From contig CP009479.1 in NCBI GenBank assembly GCA_000965745.1, forward strand, positions 1,808,457-1,872,456: a stretch of 64,000 nt of DNA. Reading direction: 5' to 3'. Position numbers and translations under genes: made by a program. The stretch is from an uncultured archaeon (GTDB lineage: Archaea > Thermoplasmatota > Thermoplasmata > Thermoplasmatales > Thermoplasmataceae). The notes under the pieces were generated by a model, which did no database searches, was not told where the DNA came from, and saw only the letters and a list, made by a program, of their open reading frames with translations. Of the stretch, positions 25,733 through 34,243 are shown one piece after another (the first letter of the stretch is position 1; every line of letters starts with the position of its first letter).

Positions 25733-27157
25733 CTAATGTGAGCTGTATTTTTCCACCCCTTCAAAATATGTTTTCAGGACCGAAAGATCGTTTCTGTCCA
25801 GTGCTACTATGTCGGATTTCTTTCCTGGCTCGAGCATGCCGGTGATTCCCTCTAGATGTAGTGCATAGGCTGAATTTTCGGTATAGCACTTGATTGCCTG
25901 GTCGAAGCTTATCTTCTGGCCCGATGTTGGGGGTTTCATTGCCAGGTTTATTCCATACATGGGGCCAACAGGCATTGAGTCTGATCCAAACGCTACCTTG
26001 ACGCCATTCTTAAGAAGGGACCCGAATCTGTTGTTCAGGCCAATATAACCTGAACCGAGGCGCCTCTCATACATTCCTCCCTTGAATGACCACCTCAGGA
26101 AATTTGGTTGCATGCTCACAACCATTCCCTTTTCCTCCATTTCCGTCCTGAGAGGCAGAACAAACTCATTGTGCTCGATCTTGAGCCTTCCCTTGTCGAA
26201 CTTCTTGGTTGTCCGTATAACCTGGTCTATGGCCACATCACCGATAGCATGGGTCATGACATCATTTCCGGAGCTTATAATTTCACTATAAAGTGCTTCA
26301 AGCTGTGAGTCCGAATATACCAGTGAAGGGGAGGCGTCAGAATCCCTGTAGCCGTCTGACATCACCGCTGTCCTGGCTCCGACAGAGCCATCGGCAAACA
26401 GTTTTACATGCCCCATGTACAGGTTCTCAGAGACAAGGTCTCCAGTGTTGAATCCCATTCTATGCAGGCCGATAGGGTTGAAAACGATTCTGAGTTTGTG
26501 CTGCATCTTTCTGTAATCCGCAAGAAGGTCCGGTGTTTCTATATCAGAAATGGATGTTATTCCCTGGGAGAGGCAGTATTCTTCAGCCCTCATAATAGCC
26601 TCATTGATATCTGAACTGGGCTTGATCCTGCTCATCAGTTTGTCCAGCTCACCTTCTTTTATGACTCCGTCGGACTCCACGTGCAGGCCCAGGCCAATAC
26701 TTTCCATTATGCCTTTCTTGTTCAGCACTGCCATGTGCCCATCCACACGTATTGCAAGCACCGGATTGCCGTTGGATATTTCATCTGGTGTAAGGAACTC
26801 CTGTTTCTTCCAGAGGCTTTCATCCCAACCTCTGGAAACAACCCATCCATTCTGGTTCGGCTTTGCCCCGGTAAGCTTGAGCAACACCTCTCGGCGAGAG
26901 AGGCCGTCAAGATCCTGAGTCATCAGTTTCAGCGCTGTACTGTAGAGATGCATATGGCTGTCGACAAAGCCCGGGACTATGACAGCACCATTCATGTCCA
27001 AGACCTGATTTCCTTTTTCTTTCCCCCCCAGTGAGATGATATTCTCATCGAATGTGATAGAATCATATTCTTCTCCACCGGAGAGTACTGTACAATTTTC
27101 AAGGGTCTTGCTGAACATTAGATTGTTTAGACCGACAATGCCCTTAAACTGTTGCAT
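25733..27157 (-). CDS. Amidohydrolase family protein (YtcJ-like)
   Basis: The 474-residue metal-dependent hydrolase has the TIM-barrel amidohydrolase motifs: VDSHMHLYS (HxH metal pair, near 67), ISDIETPD, VMTHAIGDVAID, IEHNEFV and FGSDSMPV with the terminal aspartate. The N-terminal and C-terminal segments form the small beta-sandwich subdomain. Members of this YtcJ/Amidohydro_3 group act on amides or formyl groups, mostly with unknown substrates. The ATG at 27157 is supported by a TATA box (GTTATAATAT, about 27175-27184); upstream in-frame starts are less likely. Confidence 0.88.
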   Translation of the reverse strand: MQQFKGIVGLNNLMFSKTLENCTVLSGGEEYDSITFDENIISLGGKEKGNQVLDMNGAVIVPGFVDSHMHLYSTALKLMTQDLDGLSRREVLLKLTGAKPNQNGWVVSRGWDESLWKKQEFLTPDEISNGNPVLAIRVDGHMAVLNKKGIMESIGLGLHVESDGVIKEGELDKLMSRIKPSSDINEAIMRAEEYCLSQGITSISDIETPDLLADYRKMQHKLRIVFNPIGLHRMGFNTGDLVSENLYMGHVKLFADGSVGARTAVMSDGYRDSDASPSLVYSDSQLEALYSEIISSGNDVMTHAIGDVAIDQVIRTTKKFDKGRLKIEHNEFVLPLRTEMEEKGMVVSMQPNFLRWSFKGGMYERRLGSGYIGLNNRFGSLLKNGVKVAFGSDSMPVGPMYGINLAMKPPTSGQKISFDQAIKCYTENSAYALHLEGITGMLEPGKKSDIVALDRNDLSVLKTYFEGVEKYSSH

Positions 27158-27229
27158 CAGAGGATTCAGCGAAGATATTATAACTGTAAACAAATTTATC
27201 TGATTCGTTAAGAAGAGCCTGTAAAATGG

Positions 27230-27418
27230 GTGATTGATGTGGCAAAACTTAGGGAACTTGAAAAATATGAGATACGCGCACTTGATATCTGTCCTGATCC
27301 GGAATACAGAGAAAAGCTGAAACTGTGGGTACAGAAGAGGAAAGACCCCCTGGATGATTACGGATTAAAGAAGTTGAAGGACAAGATTGACGCTTATATC
27401 AGAAGGCACAGCAGATAA
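27230..27418 (+). CDS. Small charged protein of unknown function
   Basis: This 62-residue protein is rich in Lys, Arg, Glu and Asp and is helical. It starts at GTG and contains CPDPEYREKL and LDDYGLKKLKDKI. A TATA-like AAATTTAT lies at 27192-27199; an ATG at 27226 gives only a three-codon frame, so the GTG at 27230 is the best start. It is divergent from the amidohydrolase and convergent with the SIS-domain gene. No family is recognised. Confidence 0.55.
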   Translation: MIDVAKLRELEKYEIRALDICPDPEYREKLKLWVQKRKDPLDDYGLKKLKDKIDAYIRRHSR

Positions 27419-27435
27419 GTAATTTGCTTGAATAG

Positions 27436-28470
27436 CTAGTGCGCCCCCGGAGGAAATATCACCTGGTCATATTTCAGGTAAGCTTCCTCCTCAAATCTCA
27501 GATAATCCGGATTTATCCCTTTCTGAATTGCAAGATAGTATGCCAGATAATACAATGGGACAATGTTTACCACCGGGCTGAGGGCCTCCTCGATTTCGGG
27601 CGTTCTGACCGAGAATTCGCCATCACCGTTAATGACAAGAGTTCTTGTCCCTACTTCCCTGCTTGCCCTGACAATATCCTGTGACCTTTCCATGACAGTG
27701 GGGGTCTCGATGATTATCACGAGAGAGTGTTCATCTATCACAGCTGTGCACCCATGGTTGAATTCCTCAAGCTCTATCCCCTCAGCATGGATATGGGTCG
27801 CTTCCTTGATCTTCTGGGCAGCTTCCCTGGCAATAACATAATTTGGGCCCGCACCCAGCACAAAGATATCATCAACCTCAGTGAGCTTTTTTGCAATATC
27901 CTTAATTGGCTCATCAAGGGTCTTTATTGAGGCTTCTACTGCATCAAGCAAGGAAGTGAAATCAATCTCGAGGACGCCGTATGACGCTGCGATCTTCATG
28001 ACTGCAAAGACGTTGTCGAAAAAGGTCTTCGTATTGCATAGCGACCTGTCAGGGGAATTTCCAATAACGAGAGGGTGATCTACTGTACCGGCCATAGGGC
28101 TGTCCGGGTAATGTGTTATCCCCACGGTGCTTGCGTGTTCCTTTGCTTTCTTAAGCGCATCCATGGTAGACTTTGTTTTTCCCGTGTGTGACACGGCTAT
28201 GACTGTTCCGCTGGGCTTATGGTATTTTTCAAGTTCGTACGCCTGGATCGCATGCCATTCCTTTGATGACGAACTTAGTATCTGAGCCCCGACCATTGCT
28301 GAATGGAACGCGGTCCCATTGCCGGTGAAATAAAGCGGAGACTTCAGGACCCCGTAATCGAAGTCCTTCATTCTTTCAAGGGTTGCCCTGATCCCGTTCG
28401 GGGTATCTTTCATCATATCATACATCACGAAAGGGTGTGATTTCCTTATTTCCGGGAGTTCGTCAGTCAT
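27436..28470 (-). CDS. SIS-domain sugar isomerase/deglycase (GlmS-isomerase or FrlB-like)
   Basis: The 344-residue protein has two sugar-isomerase (SIS) domains, as in the C-terminal half of GlmS: the first with GNGTAFHSAMVG and AVSHTGKTKSTMDAL (phosphosugar-binding Ser/Thr), the second with VLGAGPNYVIAREAA and GIELEEFNHG. There is no N-terminal glutaminase domain, so it cannot use glutamine itself; it is more like ammonia-dependent deaminase/isomerases or fructoselysine-6-phosphate deglycase. It is cytosolic. A TATA-like GTTAAATG at about 28496-28503 supports the start at 28470. Confidence 0.85.
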   Translation of the reverse strand: MTDELPEIRKSHPFVMYDMMKDTPNGIRATLERMKDFDYGVLKSPLYFTGNGTAFHSAMVGAQILSSSSKEWHAIQAYELEKYHKPSGTVIAVSHTGKTKSTMDALKKAKEHASTVGITHYPDSPMAGTVDHPLVIGNSPDRSLCNTKTFFDNVFAVMKIAASYGVLEIDFTSLLDAVEASIKTLDEPIKDIAKKLTEVDDIFVLGAGPNYVIAREAAQKIKEATHIHAEGIELEEFNHGCTAVIDEHSLVIIIETPTVMERSQDIVRASREVGTRTLVINGDGEFSVRTPEIEEALSPVVNIVPLYYLAYYLAIQKGINPDYLRFEEEAYLKYDQVIFPPGAH

Positions 28471-28595
28471 TCGGTGATAAAGATGTTCATTTCATTTAAC
28501 TTTTTGTAAGACAGGCTTTGATAACTACAGGCGTAAATCAATAAATGTCATATTCCAGTACAGCGATACGGGTGTGATTAGGAGAACCTGAAAAA

Positions 28596-28946
28596 GTGTT
28601 GCTGGAAGACGGAGATTACTCAGATCTTGTTACGTACCTGACAGGGCTGTTCAGCATAAAGAAAATTCCCGAAGTGGCCATGGATCAGTACGGGATAAAA
28701 TACAGTTCAGCTGTGATTCTGCAAGGGATGAGCGGGGACAGTGAGTATGAAATCACAAGGTACCCGGAGAAAGACGAAAGGGAGGCAGTCAAGATAATCA
28801 ACCTGGAAGTCTCTGGAATAGTCCCGGATGTTACATGCAAAGTCTCGATTAACTGGGATTGGGTCAGCATCACCCCTGAGATTGATGAGAAGGATGCGAC
28901 CGCGTTTGTTGACAAGCTCGACATGTCAACCTTCAGATATTTCTAA
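28596..28946 (+). CDS. Hypothetical protein, 116 residues
   Basis: I do not recognise this acidic alpha/beta protein. It starts with GTG, preceded by TAGGAG eleven bases upstream, and has no membrane segment or cysteine cluster. It contains DQYGIKYSSAV and INWDWVSITP. The next gene (CinA-like) begins 45 bases downstream on the same strand, so the two may form an operon. Confidence 0.65.
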   Translation: MLLEDGDYSDLVTYLTGLFSIKKIPEVAMDQYGIKYSSAVILQGMSGDSEYEITRYPEKDEREAVKIINLEVSGIVPDVTCKVSINWDWVSITPEIDEKDATAFVDKLDMSTFRYF

Positions 28947-28991
28947 GTGCTGTCACCAATAGAGATGCAGAAGAATATTGGGGTATGAGTG

Positions 28992-29759
28992 ATGAAAGCC
29001 TGTATAATAACAATTGGCAATGAGATCCTTAAGGGCAGGACCGTAAACACAAATGCGGCTCATATTGGAAAGTTCCTGACCTCGCGAGGGTATGAAGTTG
29101 AGAGGGGCATTACTGTCAAGGACAACCTGGATGAGATCAAGTGGGCAATTGACGAATCTTTTGGCAAGTACGATATCATAGTCACCAGTGGCGGACTGGG
29201 CCCAACCTTTGATGACATGACCGTCGAGGGTGTTTCCAGGGCCCTAGGGCTGGAGCTTGTTGAAGACAGGGAAACGTTGGAAATCCTCTCCAAAAGATAT
29301 AAGGAACTCAGTGCCGAGCTAACTCCGGAAAGGCTTAAGCTTGCGTATATCCCGGCAGGCTCACATGCGATCAGGAATCCCGTTGGAGCAGCGCCCGGTA
29401 TATGGATCAGCGGCGGGAAATCGAGCATACTTGTCCTGCCAGGTGTGCCCAGGGAAATGGAGGCGATCCTGGACCAAGCTGACAGCCTGATCAACAAAAA
29501 TGACAGATTCTATTATGAGGCCACTGAAAGACTGGCAGGCGTTATGGAGAGCGCAATGGCCCCGATAGTCAACAGGATAATGGAAGAGCACGCCGGTGAG
29601 GTTTATGTCAAAACCCATCCGCTTAAATCAGAGACGAGAAATCCTGAAATCGATGTAGAGGTCTCCGCATACGCTGATTCAGCCGAAATGGCAGAGCAGG
29701 CAGTCAGGGATACCATAAGAGAAATCCTTGCAGAAGCCAGAAGGATGGGAAAAAAATAG
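28992..29759 (+). CDS. CinA-type molybdopterin-binding-fold protein
   Basis: This 255-residue protein carries the MoCF/CinA N-terminal domain: ITIGNEILKGRTVNTNA at the start, VTSGGLGPTFDD (the GGxGPT signature) near 65-77, and LPGVPREM. In bacteria this domain of CinA acts as an ADP-ribose or NAD-metabolite pyrophosphatase. The C-terminal nicotinamide-mononucleotide deamidase domain of CinA is absent, as in many archaeal homologues. It is cytosolic. Adjacent ATG and GTG codons compete for the start; I use the ATG at 28992. Confidence 0.88.
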   Translation: MKACIITIGNEILKGRTVNTNAAHIGKFLTSRGYEVERGITVKDNLDEIKWAIDESFGKYDIIVTSGGLGPTFDDMTVEGVSRALGLELVEDRETLEILSKRYKELSAELTPERLKLAYIPAGSHAIRNPVGAAPGIWISGGKSSILVLPGVPREMEAILDQADSLINKNDRFYYEATERLAGVMESAMAPIVNRIMEEHAGEVYVKTHPLKSETRNPEIDVEVSAYADSAEMAEQAVRDTIREILAEARRMGKK

Positions 29760-29781
29760 CTTCCAAAGCCGAATACGGCAC

Positions 29782-30141
29782 TTAACCTCTGAAAAACTCA
29801 GTCAGGTTTCTTTCAACAAACCAGTAGGATGGGCGGTAGTACTCCCAGAAGTACCTTTTCGGAACCGATATCCACCGGTTCCCGTTTAAGCTGACCGTGG
29901 CTTCAGCCCCTTTAAGATACTTTTTCAGATCCTCGAAAGAGGTGTCAACAAGAACTTCCCCCTTGCCGTCCCTGATACAAAGCGCTATCCTGCACTTTTT
30001 GCCATCAGAATCCCTGATGGTGTAGGAGTCTATTGTGAAAAGAAGGCCTTCCTCAAGCTCCACAAGCTCTATGCCACTGTTTCTGTAGAATTTCTTCAGC
30101 TCTTTTAGAATGTTGTCTTTATCTACAGGTAATGTTTCCAT
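29782..30141 (-). CDS. Hypothetical protein, 119 residues
   Basis: No family is recognised. The protein has a beta-rich middle (FTIDSYTIRDSDGKKCRIAL) and an aromatic C-terminus (KRYFWEYYRPSYWF). It is cytosolic. GGAGCGG about seven bases upstream of the ATG may serve as ribosome site. It is convergent with the CinA-like gene and divergent from the large ATPase gene. Confidence 0.65.
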   Translation of the reverse strand: METLPVDKDNILKELKKFYRNSGIELVELEEGLLFTIDSYTIRDSDGKKCRIALCIRDGKGEVLVDTSFEDLKKYLKGAEATVSLNGNRWISVPKRYFWEYYRPSYWFVERNLTEFFRG

Positions 30142-30237
30142 TCTACCGCTCCGAAATGCCGGAACTGCTGATAACCTTTACCTTATCCTGCAACATTCCC
30201 CAGTCATTATCTGGCCAGGTACTCTGTATTCAGGCGG

Positions 30238-32250
30238 GTGAATGGAGACATGTACAGCTACGACAGAATCATTTCAAAGAACGGGAAGCCTTTTTACACC
30301 AAAGAAGGAATCGCCATTGGAGAAGACTACAGGAAACGCAGTATAAGAATGCCTGAGCAGATGCTCGAAGGGCACCTGCTTATACTGGGGAAATCGGGAA
30401 CTGGAAAATCGAACCTTATATTCAACCTGGTTAATCAAATCGGGGAGGTGGATGGCCCCAACATAATCCTGTTTGATCCCCATGGCACCCTTCTCAATGA
30501 TGTGGTACTCTCAAATACCGGGAATGACTTGATCTATCTGTCACCCGGCATCATCATGGAGGATGGCCGGGAAAGAGCAGTATCATTCAATACGATATCA
30601 ACTGGAAGCGGAGAACAGGAGGACATTGACAGAACAACTGGCTGGTTGAGAGATATGATGGCAAATGAGGAGGCGTTCTCCAACGGGTCGTGGGGGCCGA
30701 GGCTTGAAGTGATCTTCAGGGTCGTTCTTGCAGAGCTCATACGGCAACATGATGGGGCTAATCTCGAATATCTTGCGCAAACGCTGACCAGCAGGCAGAA
30801 TATGAAGAATTTTATTTCTTCAGTGAGCGATGAATCAACCAGGAAATTTCTGGAGGGGCAGTACCAGGACTGGAAAAGCTGGACCCAGTATATTTCCAGC
30901 ACAATGAACAGGCTGCTGCCGTTGCTCTCGACACCCTCCACCAAGTACCTAATCTCCGGGAAGGAAGATTCTGTCGATCTCTATAAGGAACTGAAAAGAG
31001 GGAACAGCCTTGTTGCATTGAACATCTCAAAATCCTCGTTTTCAGATGAGGTAATCAAGATCGTATCCTCGCTGTTTCTTATGAAAATCTGGACCAGCAT
31101 CCTTGATGGTTTCAGGAAAACGCATGAGAAAATAAGCACTTATGTCATTATTGACGAATTCCAGTCCATTCCGGCTGCAATCATCGAGAATCTTCTCCGG
31201 GAGGGAAGAAAGTTCGGTATTAGGGTCATACTCGCTTCACAGTACATTGATTCAGGGTCCGAGCAACTCATGCAGGCAGTCTTTGGAAATGTCAGAAATT
31301 ACATATCATTCAATCTCTCCGATAGAGATGCAGGATATTTTGCAAGAATGGCTCCAAATGGAGGAAGATCAAAGGAGCTCGCCGAGACCGTTAAGGAGCA
31401 GAAGCTGCATAGAGCTGTCATCATCTCCCAAACCCGGGAAGGCCCAGCTGGCCCACTTTCGTTCACACCGTTTTTTGAAGAACCGGCCCGGAACTATGAG
31501 AAGGTGGAGAAAATGAAGCGGGAGAGCATGATCAGATATTCTGCTGATATCGTGAAAGAAGCCCCACAAACCATAAACAGGTCCTTGCATGAAAAGATAA
31601 TTGACACACTGGAATCAGTTCTTGGAAAGAATGGAATAGAAATATCGAGATCAACCAGGATCAACGGATCCATAGCTGATGCATCTTTTCACTACTCAGG
31701 AAATGAGTACATTGTTGAGGTTGAGGTTTCTGATGTTTCGAGGAAGTCAAGGGTCCTCTCAAAACTGAAGAGTTATCCGGGGAAAAATATCATTCTCGTC
31801 TGCCCGCAGGGGCAGGGTGAGGTGATCCATTCCATGATATCTGACCCCACGAGGTACCGCGTAAAGAATGGCTTTGTTGTGGAGTTTCCGCTTTCAGATG
31901 GCGGAAGGGATATCTATGCGAGGGATGTTGCCCCGTCGATCAAGAATACCTGGATTCTGGAATATTGTGACAACGGGTTAAAATCATACTGGAACGGGAA
32001 AGGCAGGAGGTTCCTTCTGAAACACCTTCTTGAAGCTCCCACCTTCCAACGGGAACTGAACAACGGAGAATATGCGGAAGCAAAAAACTACCTTTTCAGG
32101 CTTATGCTGTCAAGTGAAACATTTGCCTTGAAGAAGAGGGATGTAATTGATAACGGTGTTATCAAGAAAGCCTTCATGAATGAGTTCATCAGAAAAAACT
32201 GTGAGAAGGAGTCAGAATTCGTTTTCATGAAAGATTTGTTCGGGGATTGA
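30238..32250 (+). CDS. VirD4/HerA-type ATPase with C-terminal nuclease-like domain
   Basis: This 670-residue protein is a RecA-fold translocase related to conjugative coupling proteins and HerA: Walker A GKSGTGKS at 51-58, NIILFDPHG, Walker B YVIIDEFQS with Asp/Glu near 306-307, and ILASQY as the sensor strand. No N-terminal membrane anchor is present, so it is cytosolic, unlike classic VirD4. After about residue 430 a second domain contains IADASF and YIVEVEVS (acidic residues near 480, 493 and 495), a spacing that resembles PD-(D/E)xK nucleases or their inactive relatives. No relaxase, NurA or secretion gene is adjacent. It may pump or process DNA. Confidence 0.82.
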   Translation: MNGDMYSYDRIISKNGKPFYTKEGIAIGEDYRKRSIRMPEQMLEGHLLILGKSGTGKSNLIFNLVNQIGEVDGPNIILFDPHGTLLNDVVLSNTGNDLIYLSPGIIMEDGRERAVSFNTISTGSGEQEDIDRTTGWLRDMMANEEAFSNGSWGPRLEVIFRVVLAELIRQHDGANLEYLAQTLTSRQNMKNFISSVSDESTRKFLEGQYQDWKSWTQYISSTMNRLLPLLSTPSTKYLISGKEDSVDLYKELKRGNSLVALNISKSSFSDEVIKIVSSLFLMKIWTSILDGFRKTHEKISTYVIIDEFQSIPAAIIENLLREGRKFGIRVILASQYIDSGSEQLMQAVFGNVRNYISFNLSDRDAGYFARMAPNGGRSKELAETVKEQKLHRAVIISQTREGPAGPLSFTPFFEEPARNYEKVEKMKRESMIRYSADIVKEAPQTINRSLHEKIIDTLESVLGKNGIEISRSTRINGSIADASFHYSGNEYIVEVEVSDVSRKSRVLSKLKSYPGKNIILVCPQGQGEVIHSMISDPTRYRVKNGFVVEFPLSDGGRDIYARDVAPSIKNTWILEYCDNGLKSYWNGKGRRFLLKHLLEAPTFQRELNNGEYAEAKNYLFRLMLSSETFALKKRDVIDNGVIKKAFMNEFIRKNCEKESEFVFMKDLFGD

Positions 32251-32253
32251 GGT

Positions 32254-33237
32254 CTATAATTCAACCCATTTCCCGATATAATCACCCTCAAAGGCTGCAT
32301 TTACTGTTTTTACAACCGCAAGTCCATCATTGCCATCAGCAATCTCAGTTTTTTCCCCCCTTGTAGCTGCAACGAAAGCTCGAATCTCATCTTCATACAT
32401 ATTACCAGAGTCGAAGGACTTCACTTTCTTTCCATTCAGTTCTAAAACCGATCCTTTTACGTCCGTGCCAAAGAAATTATTAACAACAACCGTACCTTCG
32501 GCACCGAAAATTTTCAAACTATTGTCAGGAGTTCGGATATCCCTGGAAGATAAGGAAAAACCGGCAAATTTCCCATAATCCATATGAACAGTCTCAGTTA
32601 TGTCGATTACCTTTTTTTTGGGAAATCTTGAAGAAGTCACTCTTTTGGGTAGCGAATTTGTCGTATAATTTAGAGTGTCTATGACATGCACACCACTACC
32701 CATTACGGACCCCCCACCAACCTTCTCATCATCATCCCACCATTTGCTCCTCGGGTCTTCGTGAATCATGGGTGACTGCCATGCCCAGGAACCCATTACA
32801 AATACTATTTTCCCCACATCACCTTTTCTGATGATTTCCTTTACAATTTTCATTGCAGGGTGAAATCGCATATGGAACCCTACTGACAGATTCAGATTTT
32901 TTCTATTTGCTGTTCTTACGAGTTCTTCGGCATCTGAGTTCTTGAGAGTCATTGGTTTCTCGAGAAGTACGTGTTTTCCCCTTGAAAGTGATTTCATCGC
33001 GTGCTCAAAGTGAAGAAAATTTGGAGAAGATATGTAGACTGATTCAAAATCCCCTGCAAAGAATGTTTCAAGGTCATCGTAGGGTTTGGAAAGGTATTTG
33101 AGCCCTATATCTTTTGCATTCTGGATATCCCTGCTATAAATGGCACTAACCTCATGTCCGGCCTTAACAATTGCAGGCATTACTTTGTTCCTGGCATGTT
33201 TTCCTGCCGATATGATTCCGAACTTCATAAGTTGCAT
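32254..33237 (-). CDS. Gfo/Idh/MocA family oxidoreductase
   Basis: The 327-residue NAD(P)-dependent dehydrogenase has the Rossmann start GIISAGKHARNKVMPAI, the cofactor/substrate motif LLEKPMT near residue 95, and the C-terminal catalytic-type segment GSGVHVIDTLN. Members act on sugars, inositols and related compounds. It is the first gene of the AT-rich block and is convergent with the ATPase (3-base gap). An in-frame ATG three codons downstream (33228) is an alternative start; TTAAAAAATAA at about 33255-33265 is the likely TATA box for either. Confidence 0.87.
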   Translation of the reverse strand: MQLMKFGIISAGKHARNKVMPAIVKAGHEVSAIYSRDIQNAKDIGLKYLSKPYDDLETFFAGDFESVYISSPNFLHFEHAMKSLSRGKHVLLEKPMTLKNSDAEELVRTANRKNLNLSVGFHMRFHPAMKIVKEIIRKGDVGKIVFVMGSWAWQSPMIHEDPRSKWWDDDEKVGGGSVMGSGVHVIDTLNYTTNSLPKRVTSSRFPKKKVIDITETVHMDYGKFAGFSLSSRDIRTPDNSLKIFGAEGTVVVNNFFGTDVKGSVLELNGKKVKSFDSGNMYEDEIRAFVAATRGEKTEIADGNDGLAVVKTVNAAFEGDYIGKWVEL

Positions 33238-33277
33238 AATTGAACAAAGTTAAAATTATTTTTTAAGACTACAGTAT

Positions 33278-33285
33278 GAGGTGAT
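33278..33285 (+). promoter_or_regulatory. Strong Shine-Dalgarno site pointing to an unusual start
   Basis: GAGGTGAT matches the archaeal 16S 3' end over eight bases and sits seven bases (from GAGG) before CTG at 33289. It is in frame with the hypothetical gene annotated from TTG at 33325, so translation may begin at CTG 33289. Confidence 0.45.
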
Positions 33286-33324
33286 AAACTGGACCCACGA
33301 CTAGCAAATCTTCCTTTCATTCCA

Positions 33325-34215
33325 TTGTTGCCCAACGAACATAGAATTATCAATATATCCATTAGGAATTCATTGGATGTTCGCCCATCAATAAGGTTCT
33401 TCGTTATAGACAAGGGAAAGGTGTTCAGAGTCAAGGAGTTTTTCCTGGATTGGTTTTACACTGGTTTTCCAAAGAGCCTTATGAAATCATTGGTAGATAC
33501 TTACGACCCAATCGAGTCTTTTCTTATGGACGGGAAAATCTGCTACTTCGGAAGAGATTACAAAGGGAGAAATTCAGTCTCATTCTACTGGCAAGGCACT
33601 AGCGTTGAAATAGAGTGTTTTCAGGAAGCAGAGATGCAGGATTTTGAGAATGTTTTAAAAGACCTAAATGCAGAATCAGATTTTGTAAATAGTTTGGCAA
33701 ATAAAGGATTTTTAGATCGTTCTTTTCTGGCTTCTGGAGGAAACGACAACTGGTGGGAGGCCCAAAGGATCAGTCGTATGAAATGGGTGAAGTTATGTGA
33801 AACGAGCAAGCAATCAGTATCGGGAAGAAGCCTGAGGTTGGACTCTTTTGGAAACTATCTGGGGCACGACGGAACAACCAATAGTATATTGATATTATCT
33901 GACAAATTGTACAGTTCTGTAGTGTGGGTAGACTTGCTGGATTTGAGCAGTTTAATAGACCATGGATATTACAAATTCAGAAAAGTTGTGGGGATATTTG
34001 ATTTGTTTGAAGACGATCCAAACTTCCTTTGTCATAGGTCCCCTTATGGCCCAAGTATTCTTCAGGCGAGTATGTTTGGAAAAAAATGTACCATTTCATT
34101 GACCCCAGACTTTAATTTTAGAGATCTGAAAGTGGTTTCACGTCACACTGAAGAACTAATCTCACTGGCTTTAAATGAACAAGAGAAACTTTATAAAGAA
34201 AATAAATTATTTTAA
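33325..34215 (+). CDS. Hypothetical protein of the AT-rich block
   Basis: I do not recognise this protein of 296 residues (308 if it begins at CTG 33289, where a Shine-Dalgarno match points). It is mixed alpha/beta, rich in aromatic residues (WWEAQRISRMKWVKLC), without membrane segments or known catalytic motifs. In the line starting at 33961, I count 20 G or C in 60 bases, far lower than most of the window, which suggests recent acquisition. It is divergent from the Gfo/Idh/MocA gene and convergent with the MFS transporter. Confidence 0.66.
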   Translation: MLPNEHRIINISIRNSLDVRPSIRFFVIDKGKVFRVKEFFLDWFYTGFPKSLMKSLVDTYDPIESFLMDGKICYFGRDYKGRNSVSFYWQGTSVEIECFQEAEMQDFENVLKDLNAESDFVNSLANKGFLDRSFLASGGNDNWWEAQRISRMKWVKLCETSKQSVSGRSLRLDSFGNYLGHDGTTNSILILSDKLYSSVVWVDLLDLSSLIDHGYYKFRKVVGIFDLFEDDPNFLCHRSPYGPSILQASMFGKKCTISLTPDFNFRDLKVVSRHTEELISLALNEQEKLYKENKLF

Positions 34216-34243
34216 AAATGTATTGTCCCATCCGTTCAAAAAC

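Noticed and set aside
30238-32250. Integrated conjugative element around the VirD4-like ATPase
   Set aside because: No relaxase, integrase, tRNA target or direct repeats are visible; the flanking genes are ordinary.
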